Assembly: GCF_014656095.1 (NCBI RefSeq)
Contig: NZ_BNBT01000005.1
Location: 62,001-126,000 of the forward strand
Origin: Streptomyces longispororuber
Lineage (GTDB): Bacteria; Actinomycetota; Actinomycetes; Streptomycetales; Streptomycetaceae
Length of the DNA: 64,000 nt
Reading direction: 5' to 3'
Shown here: positions 53,752 through 62,765 of the stretch, in pieces
How the letters are laid out: every line of letters begins with the position of its first letter
How positions within the stretch are numbered: position 1 is the stretch's first letter
Translations under genes and position numbers: made by a program
Notes under the pieces: generated by a model
What the model saw: the letters and a program-made list of their open reading frames with translations, nothing else
Told to the model about the DNA's origin: nothing
Databases searched by the model: none

Positions 53752-55743
53752 TCACAGGGCGGCCGAGAGCGCTTCGAGCAACGCGTCGTTCGCGTGCCGG
53801 TCGCCGATCGAGACGCGGCAGGTGTCCGGCAGGGCGCGTCCGGTGTCGGCGACGAGAATTCCCGCGCCGTGGAGCCGATCGAGCACCTGCTCGTGCTTGT
53901 GGAGCCGCACCAGCAGGAAGTTGGTCTCGGACGGGAACACCCGGTCCACCGCCGGGTGCTCCGCCAGCGCCGCAGCCATCCGGTCCCGCTCGGCACGGAC
54001 GCGCCGGACGCCGGCGAGCACCTCGTCCGCGTGGGTCAGCCGGTCCCGTACGGCGTGCTGCGAGGCGTCGGTGAAGCCGAACGGCACCTGCACCCGGCGC
54101 AGCGCCTCGACGACGCCGGGCGCGGCCAGCACGACGCCGCAGCGCGTGCTCGCGAGCCCCCAGGCCTTCGACAGCGTCCGCAGCACGACGAGGTTGTCGT
54201 ACCGCCCCACCAGACCGGCGTACGACGGCTTCCCGCTGAACTCGACGTAGGCCTCGTCGATCACCACCAGGCCGCTGCCGCGCTCCACCAGCGCCCGTAC
54301 GCGCGCCTCGTCGAGCCTGGTCCCCACCGGGTTGTTCGGGTCGCACAGGAAGGTCACCCGCGGACCGGCGGCGAGGACCCCGTCGACGTCCAGGTCGGAC
54401 ACGTCGTCGCCGCGCAAGGGCACGTCGACGACGGACAGCCGCTGGACCCGCGCGAAGTGCTCGTACAGCGGGAAGGTGGGCGACGTGACGCACACGCGGT
54501 CGCCGGGCGAGGTCAGCGCCGTCAGGAGCAGCGCGGCACCGTCGACGGCCCCGCTGGTGAACAGCAGGTGGTCCGGGCTCAGCTCCCCGAACCCGTCGTG
54601 GCCGGGCCACCGCCCGAGCGCGGTGAGGTACGCCGTGGCGAGTTCGGTCGTGTCGAGCTGCGGGTAGCGGCTCCCCGCGCCCAGGAACGGGTGGGTGTTG
54701 CTGGACAGGTCGACCAGGTCGAACCGCGGCTGCCGCCGGAACCGGGCCGGACCCGGGACCGGCACCGCCCTGACGGCAGGAGCCGCGAAGGCCGTGACGG
54801 CCGCCTCCTGCGCCCCACCGGCCCCCTCCGCCGCACCCGGCACCGGCGCCAGGCCGGGGGCGTACAGCCAGTGGTCCAGAGGGATCAGCAGGTCGGCGCC
54901 CAGGGAGCGCAGGCGCGCGGCGTCCCCGCGGCCCAGGTGGACCCAGTCCAGGCCGGAGCGGCGCGCGCCGAGGTACACCTCGTACAGGCACGCCGCCGCG
55001 AAGCCGTCCCGCGCGGCCGGGGCGTCGTCGTCCGTGGCCGGGGCGAGCACGTAGACGCCCCGGCCGTTGTGCGACGCGGTCAGCAGCGTGGCGTGCACCA
55101 CCGCGCGGTCGTCACGGCTCACCAGCAGCGCGGTGCGCCGGCCCAACGGCCCCCGCGCCAGCGCGTCGAGAGCGGCGGCGCCGTACAGGCCGCCGCGCGC
55201 GCCCCCACCGTCACGGCCGCCCTCGCGCCGGTGGAGGGCGGCGAAGGCCTCCCGAGCCCACGGGCGCGCGTCCAGTTCGCTCAGCGGGACCCGCTCCCAG
55301 CCGACCTCCCGGGCCGCCTCGGCGTGGCGGCGCCGCAGGTCACCAAGCCGGTGTGGGCCCAGCCGGGCCCGCAGCACGTCGTCGGCCTCCCCGGGCAGCC
55401 GCACCACGCCCTCGACGCCCGCCGCCACGGGGACGAACCCCGCCTCCCGCAACGGCCCGGTGTCGTCGCCGCGGCGGACACGGGGCACGAGGACCTGGGA
55501 CACCCCCAGCGCCTCCGCCCGGCGCACCAGCTCGTCGAGGGAGCGGTGCGAGGGCGCCGGGTGGGACGGGGCGTACGGCGCCCCGCCCCCGATCAGGGTC
55601 GGGCGGTCGAGGACCGCGGGGCCGAGGGCGGCGAACGCGTCGGCGTCCTCGCCCAGTCGGGCCAGGGAGCACACGGGCTCCCTCGACCCGAGCGCGGCGC
55701 ACAGCACGTGCCGCAACGCGTCGATGTCCGCGGTCCTGCGCAT
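53752..55743 (-). CDS. GNAT-HisC-like aminotransferase fusion
   Basis: The protein has 663 residues. The N-terminal part (about 1-310) is a GNAT/FemAB-like acyltransferase domain (VRLPGEADDVLRARLGPHRL, GVYVLAPATDDD, YEVYLGARRSGLDWVHLGRG). The C-terminal part (about 325-663) is a fold-type I PLP enzyme of the HisC/CobC family: SSNTHPFLGAGSRYP, FLCDPNNPVGTRLD, VIDEAYVEFSG and TLSKAWGLA (Lys526 as Schiff-base lysine). The fusion is unusual. The ATG at 55743 has AGGAGT 8 bases upstream. Last gene of a four-gene minus-strand set. Confidence 0.8.
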   Translation of the reverse strand: MRRTADIDALRHVLCAALGSREPVCSLARLGEDADAFAALGPAVLDRPTLIGGGAPYAPSHPAPSHRSLDELVRRAEALGVSQVLVPRVRRGDDTGPLREAGFVPVAAGVEGVVRLPGEADDVLRARLGPHRLGDLRRRHAEAAREVGWERVPLSELDARPWAREAFAALHRREGGRDGGGARGGLYGAAALDALARGPLGRRTALLVSRDDRAVVHATLLTASHNGRGVYVLAPATDDDAPAARDGFAAACLYEVYLGARRSGLDWVHLGRGDAARLRSLGADLLIPLDHWLYAPGLAPVPGAAEGAGGAQEAAVTAFAAPAVRAVPVPGPARFRRQPRFDLVDLSSNTHPFLGAGSRYPQLDTTELATAYLTALGRWPGHDGFGELSPDHLLFTSGAVDGAALLLTALTSPGDRVCVTSPTFPLYEHFARVQRLSVVDVPLRGDDVSDLDVDGVLAAGPRVTFLCDPNNPVGTRLDEARVRALVERGSGLVVIDEAYVEFSGKPSYAGLVGRYDNLVVLRTLSKAWGLASTRCGVVLAAPGVVEALRRVQVPFGFTDASQHAVRDRLTHADEVLAGVRRVRAERDRMAAALAEHPAVDRVFPSETNFLLVRLHKHEQVLDRLHGAGILVADTGRALPDTCRVSIGDRHANDALLEALSAAL

Positions 55744-55805
55744 ACCGGGCACTCCTCTGGGTCACTGGGGCGGTGTGGTGCTGGTGGAGGTGAGGGCTTC
55801 GCTCG

Positions 55806-56759
55806 CTACGGCACGTCCGCCGCGTCCGCGTCCGCGTACGCCTCGACACGGCCGCGGTACTCCGGGAACAGCCCGGCCACGGTGCGGGCGATGCCCGCCC
55901 GCCAGCCGACGGCGCAGCCGCCGATGAGCTCGCGGCGGAGGGTGTGGTTGAACATGGCCGTGCCCCGGCTGCGGTCGCCGCGGTCCAGGGTGACCGGCAC
56001 CCCGGTGAGCGCGGACAGGTACTCCAGGAGGTCGGTCATGCCGACCTCCTCGTCGCCGCCCCAGTTCACGACCCGCGCGCGCGTCCGCGCCGCCTCCCAC
56101 AGCAACGGCACCTGCCGGACGATGTCGTCGGTGTGCAGCGGGTTGCAGTAGTTCTGGCCCTCGCGGGGCACCGCGCACGGCCGGCCCTGCCGCATGTCCC
56201 TGAACAGGATCATGGGCACGCCGCCGTGCCCGTACGGGCCGTAGGCGATGTTGAGCCGGGCGATCACCGAGGGCAGCGCGAGCGCCTCGGCGAGGCCGCG
56301 CACCAGCCCCTCGACGGCGAGCTTGGCGACGGGGTACGTCGGCAGCCAGGGGGCTCCCGTGCCGAGGGGGTCGCTCTCCCGGTAGCGGTGGGCGGGGTCG
56401 GTCCGGTCGTAGACCACCCCGGAGGACACGTACAGGAACGCCTCCGCCGTGGCGCAGTGCGTCATCAGCCGCGCGGTGCCGACGGAGTTGACGCGTACCG
56501 TTCCGTCGAAGTCGCCGCTCTCGCCCCGGTACACCGCCGAGTGCAGGACGTGGGTGAAGTCGCGCGGCAGGCCGTCCAGGTCGCCGGAGTCCATGTCCCA
56601 GGTGAAGGTGCGGGCGCCGCGCGCCTCGAGCTCCTCGCGGGCGGCCGTGTCGCCGAAGCGGCCCAGGCACCACACCTCGTTGTCCGGGGCGAGCGCCTCG
56701 GCGACGGGCCTGGCGACCTGTCCGGTGCCGCCGGTGATGAGGATCTTCCTGCCTCGCAT
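55806..56759 (-). CDS. NAD-dependent epimerase/reductase (SDR)
   Basis: The protein has 317 residues. Extended SDR: ILITGGTGQVARPVAEAL (NAD(P) loop), SSGVVYDRTDP, YPVAKLAVEGLVRG (Tyr-x-x-x-Lys), ARLNIAYGPYGHG. It resembles nucleoside-sugar epimerases and related carbonyl reductases. It starts 47 bases after the A-T-TE gene stop and ends 62 bases before the GNAT fusion, so one operon is likely. Confidence 0.85.
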   Translation of the reverse strand: MRGRKILITGGTGQVARPVAEALAPDNEVWCLGRFGDTAAREELEARGARTFTWDMDSGDLDGLPRDFTHVLHSAVYRGESGDFDGTVRVNSVGTARLMTHCATAEAFLYVSSGVVYDRTDPAHRYRESDPLGTGAPWLPTYPVAKLAVEGLVRGLAEALALPSVIARLNIAYGPYGHGGVPMILFRDMRQGRPCAVPREGQNYCNPLHTDDIVRQVPLLWEAARTRARVVNWGGDEEVGMTDLLEYLSALTGVPVTLDRGDRSRGTAMFNHTLRRELIGGCAVGWRAGIARTVAGLFPEYRGRVEAYADADAADVP

Positions 56760-56805
56760 GCTCAGTGCCTCCTGGTCGATGCGGCGGCCGCGCGGGCCCG
56801 GCGGC

Positions 56806-59649
56806 TCATCGGTCGAGTGCGCGGGCGAGTTCCCGCCGCAGGGTCGCCTGGAAGGTCCCCACGTGCCGGGGGCTCATCAGGGTGTAGTGCTCCCCGTCGA
56901 CCTCGATGTACGCGTTGGGGGCGCGGGTGAAGTCGTCCCAGCGGCGCAGTTGGCCGTCCAGCCACTCCTGCTTGGTGCCGCGCAGGGGAGTGCAGTAGAA
57001 GACCCGCACCCGCTCGACCGACCCGGACGGCTCGTACGTGCGGCCGAGGTGCACCATGTTCTGCGCCAGGCGCACCCAGTCCGCGAACCGCTCGACGGTC
57101 AGGTCGAGTTCGGTCAGGCGGCGCGGCGGCGCCTGCTCGACCAGGAAGGCGAGCTGGTCGGCCTCGGGCAGCGGGCGGAGCGTCGCCGTCAGCCGCTCGA
57201 CGTCGGCGGGGCCGATGAGTTCGAGGAACAGCGCCAGGTTGATCGCGCCGTCGGTGAAGGTGATCTCCTGCATGCGGCCGGAGATGTGCGGCGGCAGGTT
57301 GAAGACGCCCACGAAGGCGACGTCGTCCCCGTCGGCCTCCAGGCGCTTGGCGATCTCGAAGGCGACCGCGCCGCCGTAGGAGTAGCCCGCCACGGCGTAG
57401 GGCCCGCGCGGCTGCGTCCGCCGGATCGCGGCGACGTACGTGTCGACCATCTCGGTGAACGACCCGAAGTGCGTCTCACCGCGCCCGAACCCGCGCGCCC
57501 GCAGCGCGTGGAAGGGCCGTTCGCCCGTGAAGTACTTGGCGAGGTTCACGAACACCAGCACTTCGCCGAGGCCGGGGTGGACGCAGAACAGCGGTGTGCC
57601 CCCGCCCGTCACCTGGAGCGGCACCAGCGGGTCGTACGCGGCGTCCCCGTCGGCGCCGCGCCCGCCGGTCAGACGGCGGGCCAGGGCGCGCACGGTCGGG
57701 GCCTGGAGGAGCGTGGCCATGGGGACGTCGTCGATGCCGAACGCGGCCTGGATCTCCAGCTTGAGCCGCAGCACGTCCAGCGAGGTGCCGCCCAGGTCGA
57801 AGAAGCTCGCGGTGGCGGGCACCTTCGGGGTGGCGAGCACCCGGGCGTAGATGCCGGCCAGCGTGGTCTCGGCGTCCCCTGCCGGGGCCACGTAGGCGCC
57901 GAGGAACCTGGTGGTCACCTGCTCCGCGCGCCGGGCCGCGTGCGCCAGGTCCCCGGCTTCGACGGCTGCCCGCAGCCGGGAGCGCTGGATCTTGTTGAGG
58001 TTGCCGCGGGGGATCTCGGCCGCGGTGACCGGCAGGACGAGCTGGGGGCGGAACCCCCAGTGCAGCACCGTGGAGCTGCGGATCGCGACGAGGGCGCAGT
58101 ACACGGCCGCGTCGTCGGCCGGGTCGCCCGCCGGGACGAAGGCGAGGGCCAGGTGCTCGGAGTCGGCCCCGTCCGGGCGCACCGGGAACGCCGCCACGTG
58201 GCCGCGGCGCACCTCGGGCAGCTCGTCCAGGACCGCTTCCAGGTCGTGGCTGTAGTGGTTGACGCCGTTGACGATGACGGAGTCCTTGGTCCGGCCGACC
58301 AGCGCCAGGCGGCCCGTGGCGTCGAGCCGGCCCAGGTCGCCGGTGCGGAACCAGCCGTCGGCCGTGAAGGCCTCCGCCGTGGCCCGGTCGTTCCCGAAGT
58401 ACCCGGTGGTCACCATGGCGCCGCGCACCTGCACCTCGCCGGGCTCGGAGGCGGGCTCGGAGCCGGGTCCGGACGGGCGGGCCCGGCCGGTGGCGGGCGC
58501 CTCGGGGCCGCCGCCCGTGCCCTCGGGCTCTGGGCCGCCGCTCCCCGGGCCCTCCGTGGAGGCCAGTACCGTCCCGTCGCCGTCGGCGATCCGGATGCTC
58601 AGGCCGCGCACCGGACGGCCCAGCGGCGGGAACTCCGTCCCCAGGTCGCGGGCGGCGAAGTCGCGGTTGAACACGCTGCCCGCGCACGTCTCCGTCATGC
58701 CGAACGCCGGAACGATCACGTCCGGGGACAGTCCGTACGGGGCGAGCGCCTCCAGGAAGGCCCGCGCGGTGGCGGTCACGGTCGCCTCGCCGCCGGAGAT
58801 GATGTGCCGCACCCGGGACAGGTCCGGGCCCGGCTCACCCGCCCGGTGCACGGCGGTTCCCCGCGCGAGCGCCTGGTTGATCTGCCCGAGCAGGAAGTTG
58901 GGTGTGAACGTCACGCGCACCCGGTGGGCGGCGAGCAGCCTGACGAACTCCACGGGGTCCGCGAGCACCGTCTCCGGTGTCGCCATGACCTGGTCGGCGC
59001 CGTGCGACAGCGGCAGCAGATGCGCTTCGATCGCGGCGACGTGGTCGGCCGCGATCCAGTTCATCGTGGTGTCGGCGGGACCCACCTCCAGCGCCTCGGT
59101 CTTGCCCGCCACCGCCGCCAGCAGATTGCCGTGGGTGAGCCGGACCGCCTTGCTCGCGCCGGTGGAGCCCGAGGTGAGCATCAGCAGGGCGAGGTCGCCG
59201 GGCGCGGCCGCGTGGTGCAGCCCGTCGTCCGACGCCGCCTGGCTCAGCTCCTCCACGGTCACGGCCCGCAGCCCGACGTCCGGCAGGTCTCCGGCGGCCG
59301 CCTTCGGCAGGATCACCAGCGGGTCCCCCAACAGCGACCGCAGGTGAGCCAGTTGGGCACGCCACCGTGACGCGTCCGCCGGTGGCGCGACGGGGCACGG
59401 TACGACGCCGCTGAGCACGCACCCCCAGAAGGCGCGGACGAAGCCCTCCGGCTCCTGGGCGGCGACCAGCGCGCGGTCGCCCGGCACGCTGTGGCCGCGC
59501 AGTCCGTGGGCGATCCGGCGGGCGCCGTCCCACAGTTCGGCGTAGGACAGGAACGAGCCACCGATGAAGGTGATACCTCGGGACGCGGCCTCGTGAGCCG
59601 CGCGCTCCAGCAGGTACGAGATCGTCGAAGCAGGACGTTGATCCGGCAT
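56806..59649 (-). CDS. A-T-TE NRPS-like synthetase
   Basis: The protein has 947 residues. Adenylation domain (about 1-560) with LTSGSTGASKAVRLTHGN, FGMTETCAGSVFNRDF, and GWFRTGDLGRLD; carrier domain with FFDLGGTSLDVLRL (Ser623 for phosphopantetheine); thioesterase with GYSYGG (Ser757) and EHYTLM near the C-terminus. The stretch NWIAADHVAAIEAHLLPLSH, then FTPNFLLG, resembles the adenylation domains that activate aryl alpha-keto acids (atromentin/ralfuranone type) rather than amino acids. A Gly/Pro/Glu-rich insert sits at about 360-405. No condensation domain is present, so product release by TE dimerisation, hydrolysis or lactonisation is likely. Confidence 0.8.
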   Translation of the reverse strand: MPDQRPASTISYLLERAAHEAASRGITFIGGSFLSYAELWDGARRIAHGLRGHSVPGDRALVAAQEPEGFVRAFWGCVLSGVVPCPVAPPADASRWRAQLAHLRSLLGDPLVILPKAAAGDLPDVGLRAVTVEELSQAASDDGLHHAAAPGDLALLMLTSGSTGASKAVRLTHGNLLAAVAGKTEALEVGPADTTMNWIAADHVAAIEAHLLPLSHGADQVMATPETVLADPVEFVRLLAAHRVRVTFTPNFLLGQINQALARGTAVHRAGEPGPDLSRVRHIISGGEATVTATARAFLEALAPYGLSPDVIVPAFGMTETCAGSVFNRDFAARDLGTEFPPLGRPVRGLSIRIADGDGTVLASTEGPGSGGPEPEGTGGGPEAPATGRARPSGPGSEPASEPGEVQVRGAMVTTGYFGNDRATAEAFTADGWFRTGDLGRLDATGRLALVGRTKDSVIVNGVNHYSHDLEAVLDELPEVRRGHVAAFPVRPDGADSEHLALAFVPAGDPADDAAVYCALVAIRSSTVLHWGFRPQLVLPVTAAEIPRGNLNKIQRSRLRAAVEAGDLAHAARRAEQVTTRFLGAYVAPAGDAETTLAGIYARVLATPKVPATASFFDLGGTSLDVLRLKLEIQAAFGIDDVPMATLLQAPTVRALARRLTGGRGADGDAAYDPLVPLQVTGGGTPLFCVHPGLGEVLVFVNLAKYFTGERPFHALRARGFGRGETHFGSFTEMVDTYVAAIRRTQPRGPYAVAGYSYGGAVAFEIAKRLEADGDDVAFVGVFNLPPHISGRMQEITFTDGAINLALFLELIGPADVERLTATLRPLPEADQLAFLVEQAPPRRLTELDLTVERFADWVRLAQNMVHLGRTYEPSGSVERVRVFYCTPLRGTKQEWLDGQLRRWDDFTRAPNAYIEVDGEHYTLMSPRHVGTFQATLRRELARALDR

Positions 59650-59746
59650 AGGGGCGAAGACCTCCGACCGACAGGGATGGAGTACCCGTCCGGGATGAGC
59701 AGTGCGCCGCCGCGGACCGCGGAGCGTTCCGGTACGCGGCGGCCGC

Positions 59747-59889
59747 GGAACCGAAGAGGACGGGAACCGGGAAGGACGGGAACCGGAGAAGACGGGAAGC
59801 GCGGGAAGGGAACCGGGGAGGAGGGAAGCGCAGGAAAGCGAAATCCCGGGGGAGGGGAGGGAGGGGGAGCGAAGCGCGGAAGGCGGAGG
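59747..59889. repeat. Long purine-rich tract
   Basis: About 140 bases on the plus strand are almost entirely G and A with a few C, made of degenerate units such as GACGGGAACCGG and GGGAGGGGAG. It lies between the ATP-grasp stop and the A-T-TE start. Confidence 0.75.
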
Positions 59890-59890
59890 C

Positions 59891-61087
59891 TCAGGAGACG
59901 CGGGCGGCCGTGTCGGGGCGCCCCGCCTCGTTGAAGAGGACGATGTCCTCGATGGTCCGCCGCAGTTGCCGCTCGTCCGGGTCGGACACGATGGCGTGGC
60001 CGACCTTCCCGTATGGGCCGGGCGGCGTGTCGGGCGACGACGAGTAGGCCAGGTCGTCGAAGCGGAAGCCGCGCTCGAAGTCCTCGCGCGTGAGCGTTCC
60101 GCTGCGCGGGCGGCGCAGCAGGATGTAGCCGTGGAAGCGGTCCGGTGCGCGCCCGTTCCGGACGGGCAGTGCTCCGTCGAGGCTCTCCCCGAGCGCGAGC
60201 CGGATCTCGACGTCGAAGAGGTCGACGCCGTAGGTGAGTTCGTTGATCTGCGGGGACAGCGCGCCGGGCAGCCGGATGGCGCACTCGCCGAAGGTCAGCC
60301 CCGACTCCCGGACGAAGGCCTCCAGGTGGAACACGCAGGCGGGGGCGCCCAGGTGCCCGAGCACGTCACGGGCGAGCGTCTCCGCCTCCCGGAACAGCGC
60401 CTCGTGCCGCCGTCTGTCCAGGAGGTGGGCGGCCAGGACGCCGCCGTGGGCGGCGCTGAGCGGTGAGTCGTGGTAGCGCGTCATCGACGACCAGCGCAGG
60501 CGGCCGTCCGCCCAGACGCCGTCGATGTACACCTCGGGCGCGTCGATGAAGGACTCGGCGACGACCGCGACGTCCGAGTCGCCGGGGAGGAGACGCAGGG
60601 CACGCCCGTACTCGTCGGCGGAGCGGACGACGGTCGTACGCAGGGAGCCGGCGCCGGTCGCCGGTTTGACGACGAGCACATCCCCCAGTTCGTCGACGAC
60701 TTCGGCGAACGGCGTGTCCCGGGAGACGTACCGGCAGCGGGCGCGGCTGATGTGCGACGGCAGCGCGCGCTTCTGGAGGCACTTGTCGCGGAAGGAGGGC
60801 ACCGTCCTCGCGTCCGTGTTGCCGGGCAGCCCGAGATGCTGCCGCAGGCAGGCCGCACCGAAGACGCCCATCTCGTGGACGGTGAGGACCCCGGCCACGT
60901 CGTCGAGGTTCGCGGCGAGTACCGCCCGCAGTATTTCCTGGACGTTCTCGATGTCGGAGACGCGGGTGTGGCGGACTTTCCCGGGCAGAAGTCCCGGTGG
61001 CTGCGTGAGATACCAGGGGTCCAGCCCTCGTCGCCGTAGTGCGCGGTCGAGATCGTCCCTGTATCCGAGAACAATGATGGTCGGCAT
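59891..61087 (-). CDS. ATP-grasp ligase
   Basis: The protein has 398 residues. The N-terminal pre-ATP-grasp lobe (TIIVLGYRDDLDRALRRRGL, VSDIENVQEIL) is followed by CLQKRALPSHI, VLVVKPATGAGSLRTTVV (ATP lysine), EVYIDGVWADG and FHLEAFVRESGLTFGECAIR (metal-binding acidic end). This is the carbamoyl-phosphate synthase/L-amino-acid ligase-like group that joins a carboxylate to an amine via acyl phosphate. It is probably the first gene of the minus-strand set; an AT-rich palindrome lies about 36 bases upstream. Confidence 0.8.
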   Translation of the reverse strand: MPTIIVLGYRDDLDRALRRRGLDPWYLTQPPGLLPGKVRHTRVSDIENVQEILRAVLAANLDDVAGVLTVHEMGVFGAACLRQHLGLPGNTDARTVPSFRDKCLQKRALPSHISRARCRYVSRDTPFAEVVDELGDVLVVKPATGAGSLRTTVVRSADEYGRALRLLPGDSDVAVVAESFIDAPEVYIDGVWADGRLRWSSMTRYHDSPLSAAHGGVLAAHLLDRRRHEALFREAETLARDVLGHLGAPACVFHLEAFVRESGLTFGECAIRLPGALSPQINELTYGVDLFDVEIRLALGESLDGALPVRNGRAPDRFHGYILLRRPRSGTLTREDFERGFRFDDLAYSSSPDTPPGPYGKVGHAIVSDPDERQLRRTIEDIVLFNEAGRPDTAARVS

Positions 61088-61599
61088 TCTCGTCCCCCGT
61101 ATGACGTCCAGCCGAAGCGTTCAAGAATTCTTCAGTAACCCGTGAGGCGGTTTCTCCAAGAGGTTGAACGACAGACGGCATCGTGGCACACGGGCGGCCG
61201 GGATGTGGATACGCCGCATCATGATCCTTTGAGCATTCGTTGTGGCGTGAGTCACAATCTGAGGTGATGAGGGCGGGGGTATGTGACATCTCGTCGTCCT
61301 CGCTCGGATAAGCGAGGGTGTGTCGGGGTGGCGGTGGATCGTCCCCCGGGACGGCGGGCGCCGCGGGTGATGCTGGCGGGATCGCGCCCCCGGCGCCGGT
61401 GGCGTACGCGGAATTTCGGAACACCCGTCCACCCGGGCTGAATTCGGCCTGGAGTGGTCTTGTATCCGCCCTGTGGCACTCCCGCGAACACTCGCGTAGC
61501 GGAATTGAAAACGGTCACCGATGCAGCCTTTGCGGTTCTCGTCGAACTGCGCTTGACTGCCGTGCGTCAGCCGCCGGTACGACGTGGGGGGAATTCTCC
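61088..61599. other. Regulatory spacer between ATP-grasp and CDF genes
   Basis: About 510 bases, lower in GC than the surroundings, with no credible gene. AAGAATTCTT (61123-61132) is a palindrome upstream of the ATP-grasp start, where a promoter or operator is expected. Spaced repeats of no clear meaning follow. No precursor peptide or small RNA was recognised. Confidence 0.4.
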
Positions 61600-62595
61600 G
61601 TGGGGCACGCTCATACGCATCAGCACGGGCACGGCCACCAGGCCGGGGGCCATGCCGGGCACGGCCACGGGGTCTCCGCCGACGCCGATCGGCGCTGGCT
61701 TTCCCTCGCGCTCGTACTGATTGGCGTTTTCATTGCCGTCGAGACGGCCGTCGCTTTCCTCTCCGGATCGCTGGCGCTCATTTCCGACGCCGTCCATATG
61801 CTCACGGACGCCTTCTCCCTCGTCCTCGCGCTCATCGCGATGCGGCTGGCAGCGCGGCCCGCCAAGGGCACGTACACCTTCGGCCTGAAGCGCGCGGAGA
61901 TACTCTCGGCGCAGGCCAACGGCATCACCCTGCTGCTCGCGGCGGCCTGGCTCGGCTACGAGGCCGTGGAGCGGCTGCTGCGTCCGCCGGAGGTCACCGG
62001 CTGGATGGTGCTCGTCACCGCGCTCGCCGGCGTCGCCGTCAACCTCGCCGCGACCTGGTGCCTGTCCAGGGCGAACCGCGCCTCCCTCAACGTGGAGGGC
62101 GCCTACCAGCACATCCTCAACGACCTGTTCGCCTTCATCGGCACCGCCGTCGCGGGGGTGGTCGTGATGACGACGGGCTTCGCGCGGGCCGACACGATCG
62201 CCACGCTCTTCGTCGTCGCCCTCATGGTCAAGGCGGGCTGCGGGCTGCTGCGCGAGTCCGGCCGCATCCTCCTCGAAGCGGCCCCCGCGGGCCTGGACCC
62301 GGACGCGATCGGCGGCGAGCTGGCCCGGACGCCCTCGGTGGCCGAGGTCCACGACCTGCACATCTGGACCATCACCTCCGGCGAACCTGCCCTGTCCGCC
62401 CACGTCCTGGTCCGCCCCGGCGGCGACTGCCACGCCGTGCGCCGCGACCTGGGCAGGCTCCTCGCCGACTCCTACGGCCTCACGCACACCACCCTGCAGA
62501 TCGACCACGAGGACCCCGCCCCCGCCCCGGCCGCGGCCGCCCACTGCGCGAACGGCCACGGCCCGGCGCACCGCGCCGTCCCGCAGGGTCGGTAG
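61600..62595 (+). CDS. CDF-family divalent metal efflux protein
   Basis: The protein has 331 residues from a GTG start (GTGGGGGGA upstream). His-rich N-terminus (GHAHTHQHGHGHQAGGHAGH), six membrane helices with SDAVHMLTD and NVEGAYQHILNDL (the HxxxD pairs of the transport site), and a cytosolic C-terminal domain (VAEVHDLHIWTITSGEPALS). Exports zinc, cobalt or cadmium in exchange for protons. The His-rich tail suggests zinc or nickel. Single-gene unit. Confidence 0.9.
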   Translation: MGHAHTHQHGHGHQAGGHAGHGHGVSADADRRWLSLALVLIGVFIAVETAVAFLSGSLALISDAVHMLTDAFSLVLALIAMRLAARPAKGTYTFGLKRAEILSAQANGITLLLAAAWLGYEAVERLLRPPEVTGWMVLVTALAGVAVNLAATWCLSRANRASLNVEGAYQHILNDLFAFIGTAVAGVVVMTTGFARADTIATLFVVALMVKAGCGLLRESGRILLEAAPAGLDPDAIGGELARTPSVAEVHDLHIWTITSGEPALSAHVLVRPGGDCHAVRRDLGRLLADSYGLTHTTLQIDHEDPAPAPAAAAHCANGHGPAHRAVPQGR

Positions 62596-62633
62596 CACCC
62601 GAGGGGAGCGCCCGCCGCCCCGGAAGCACACAT

Positions 62634-62664
62634 CGGCCCCGCCGGCAGACTGCCGACGGGGCCG
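62634..62664. terminator. Bidirectional terminator
   Basis: CGGCCCCG and CGGGGCCG pair, with inner GGCA/TGCC pairs, between the converging CDF and secreted-protein genes. Confidence 0.65.
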
Positions 62665-62694
62665 AAGAGGCGGCAGGCAGCCGAGCTCAACAGA

Positions 62695-62765
62695 ACTCGG
62701 GCCAGCCCAACTCGCCACAGCTCAGCTCAAAACAGCTCAGCTCAGTGCAGCTTGTTTCAGTACAG
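62695..62765. repeat. CAGCTCAGCTCA short repeats
   Basis: Degenerate tandem copies of CAGCTCA between the terminator and the end of the secreted-protein gene. Simple sequence; no function seen. Confidence 0.55.
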
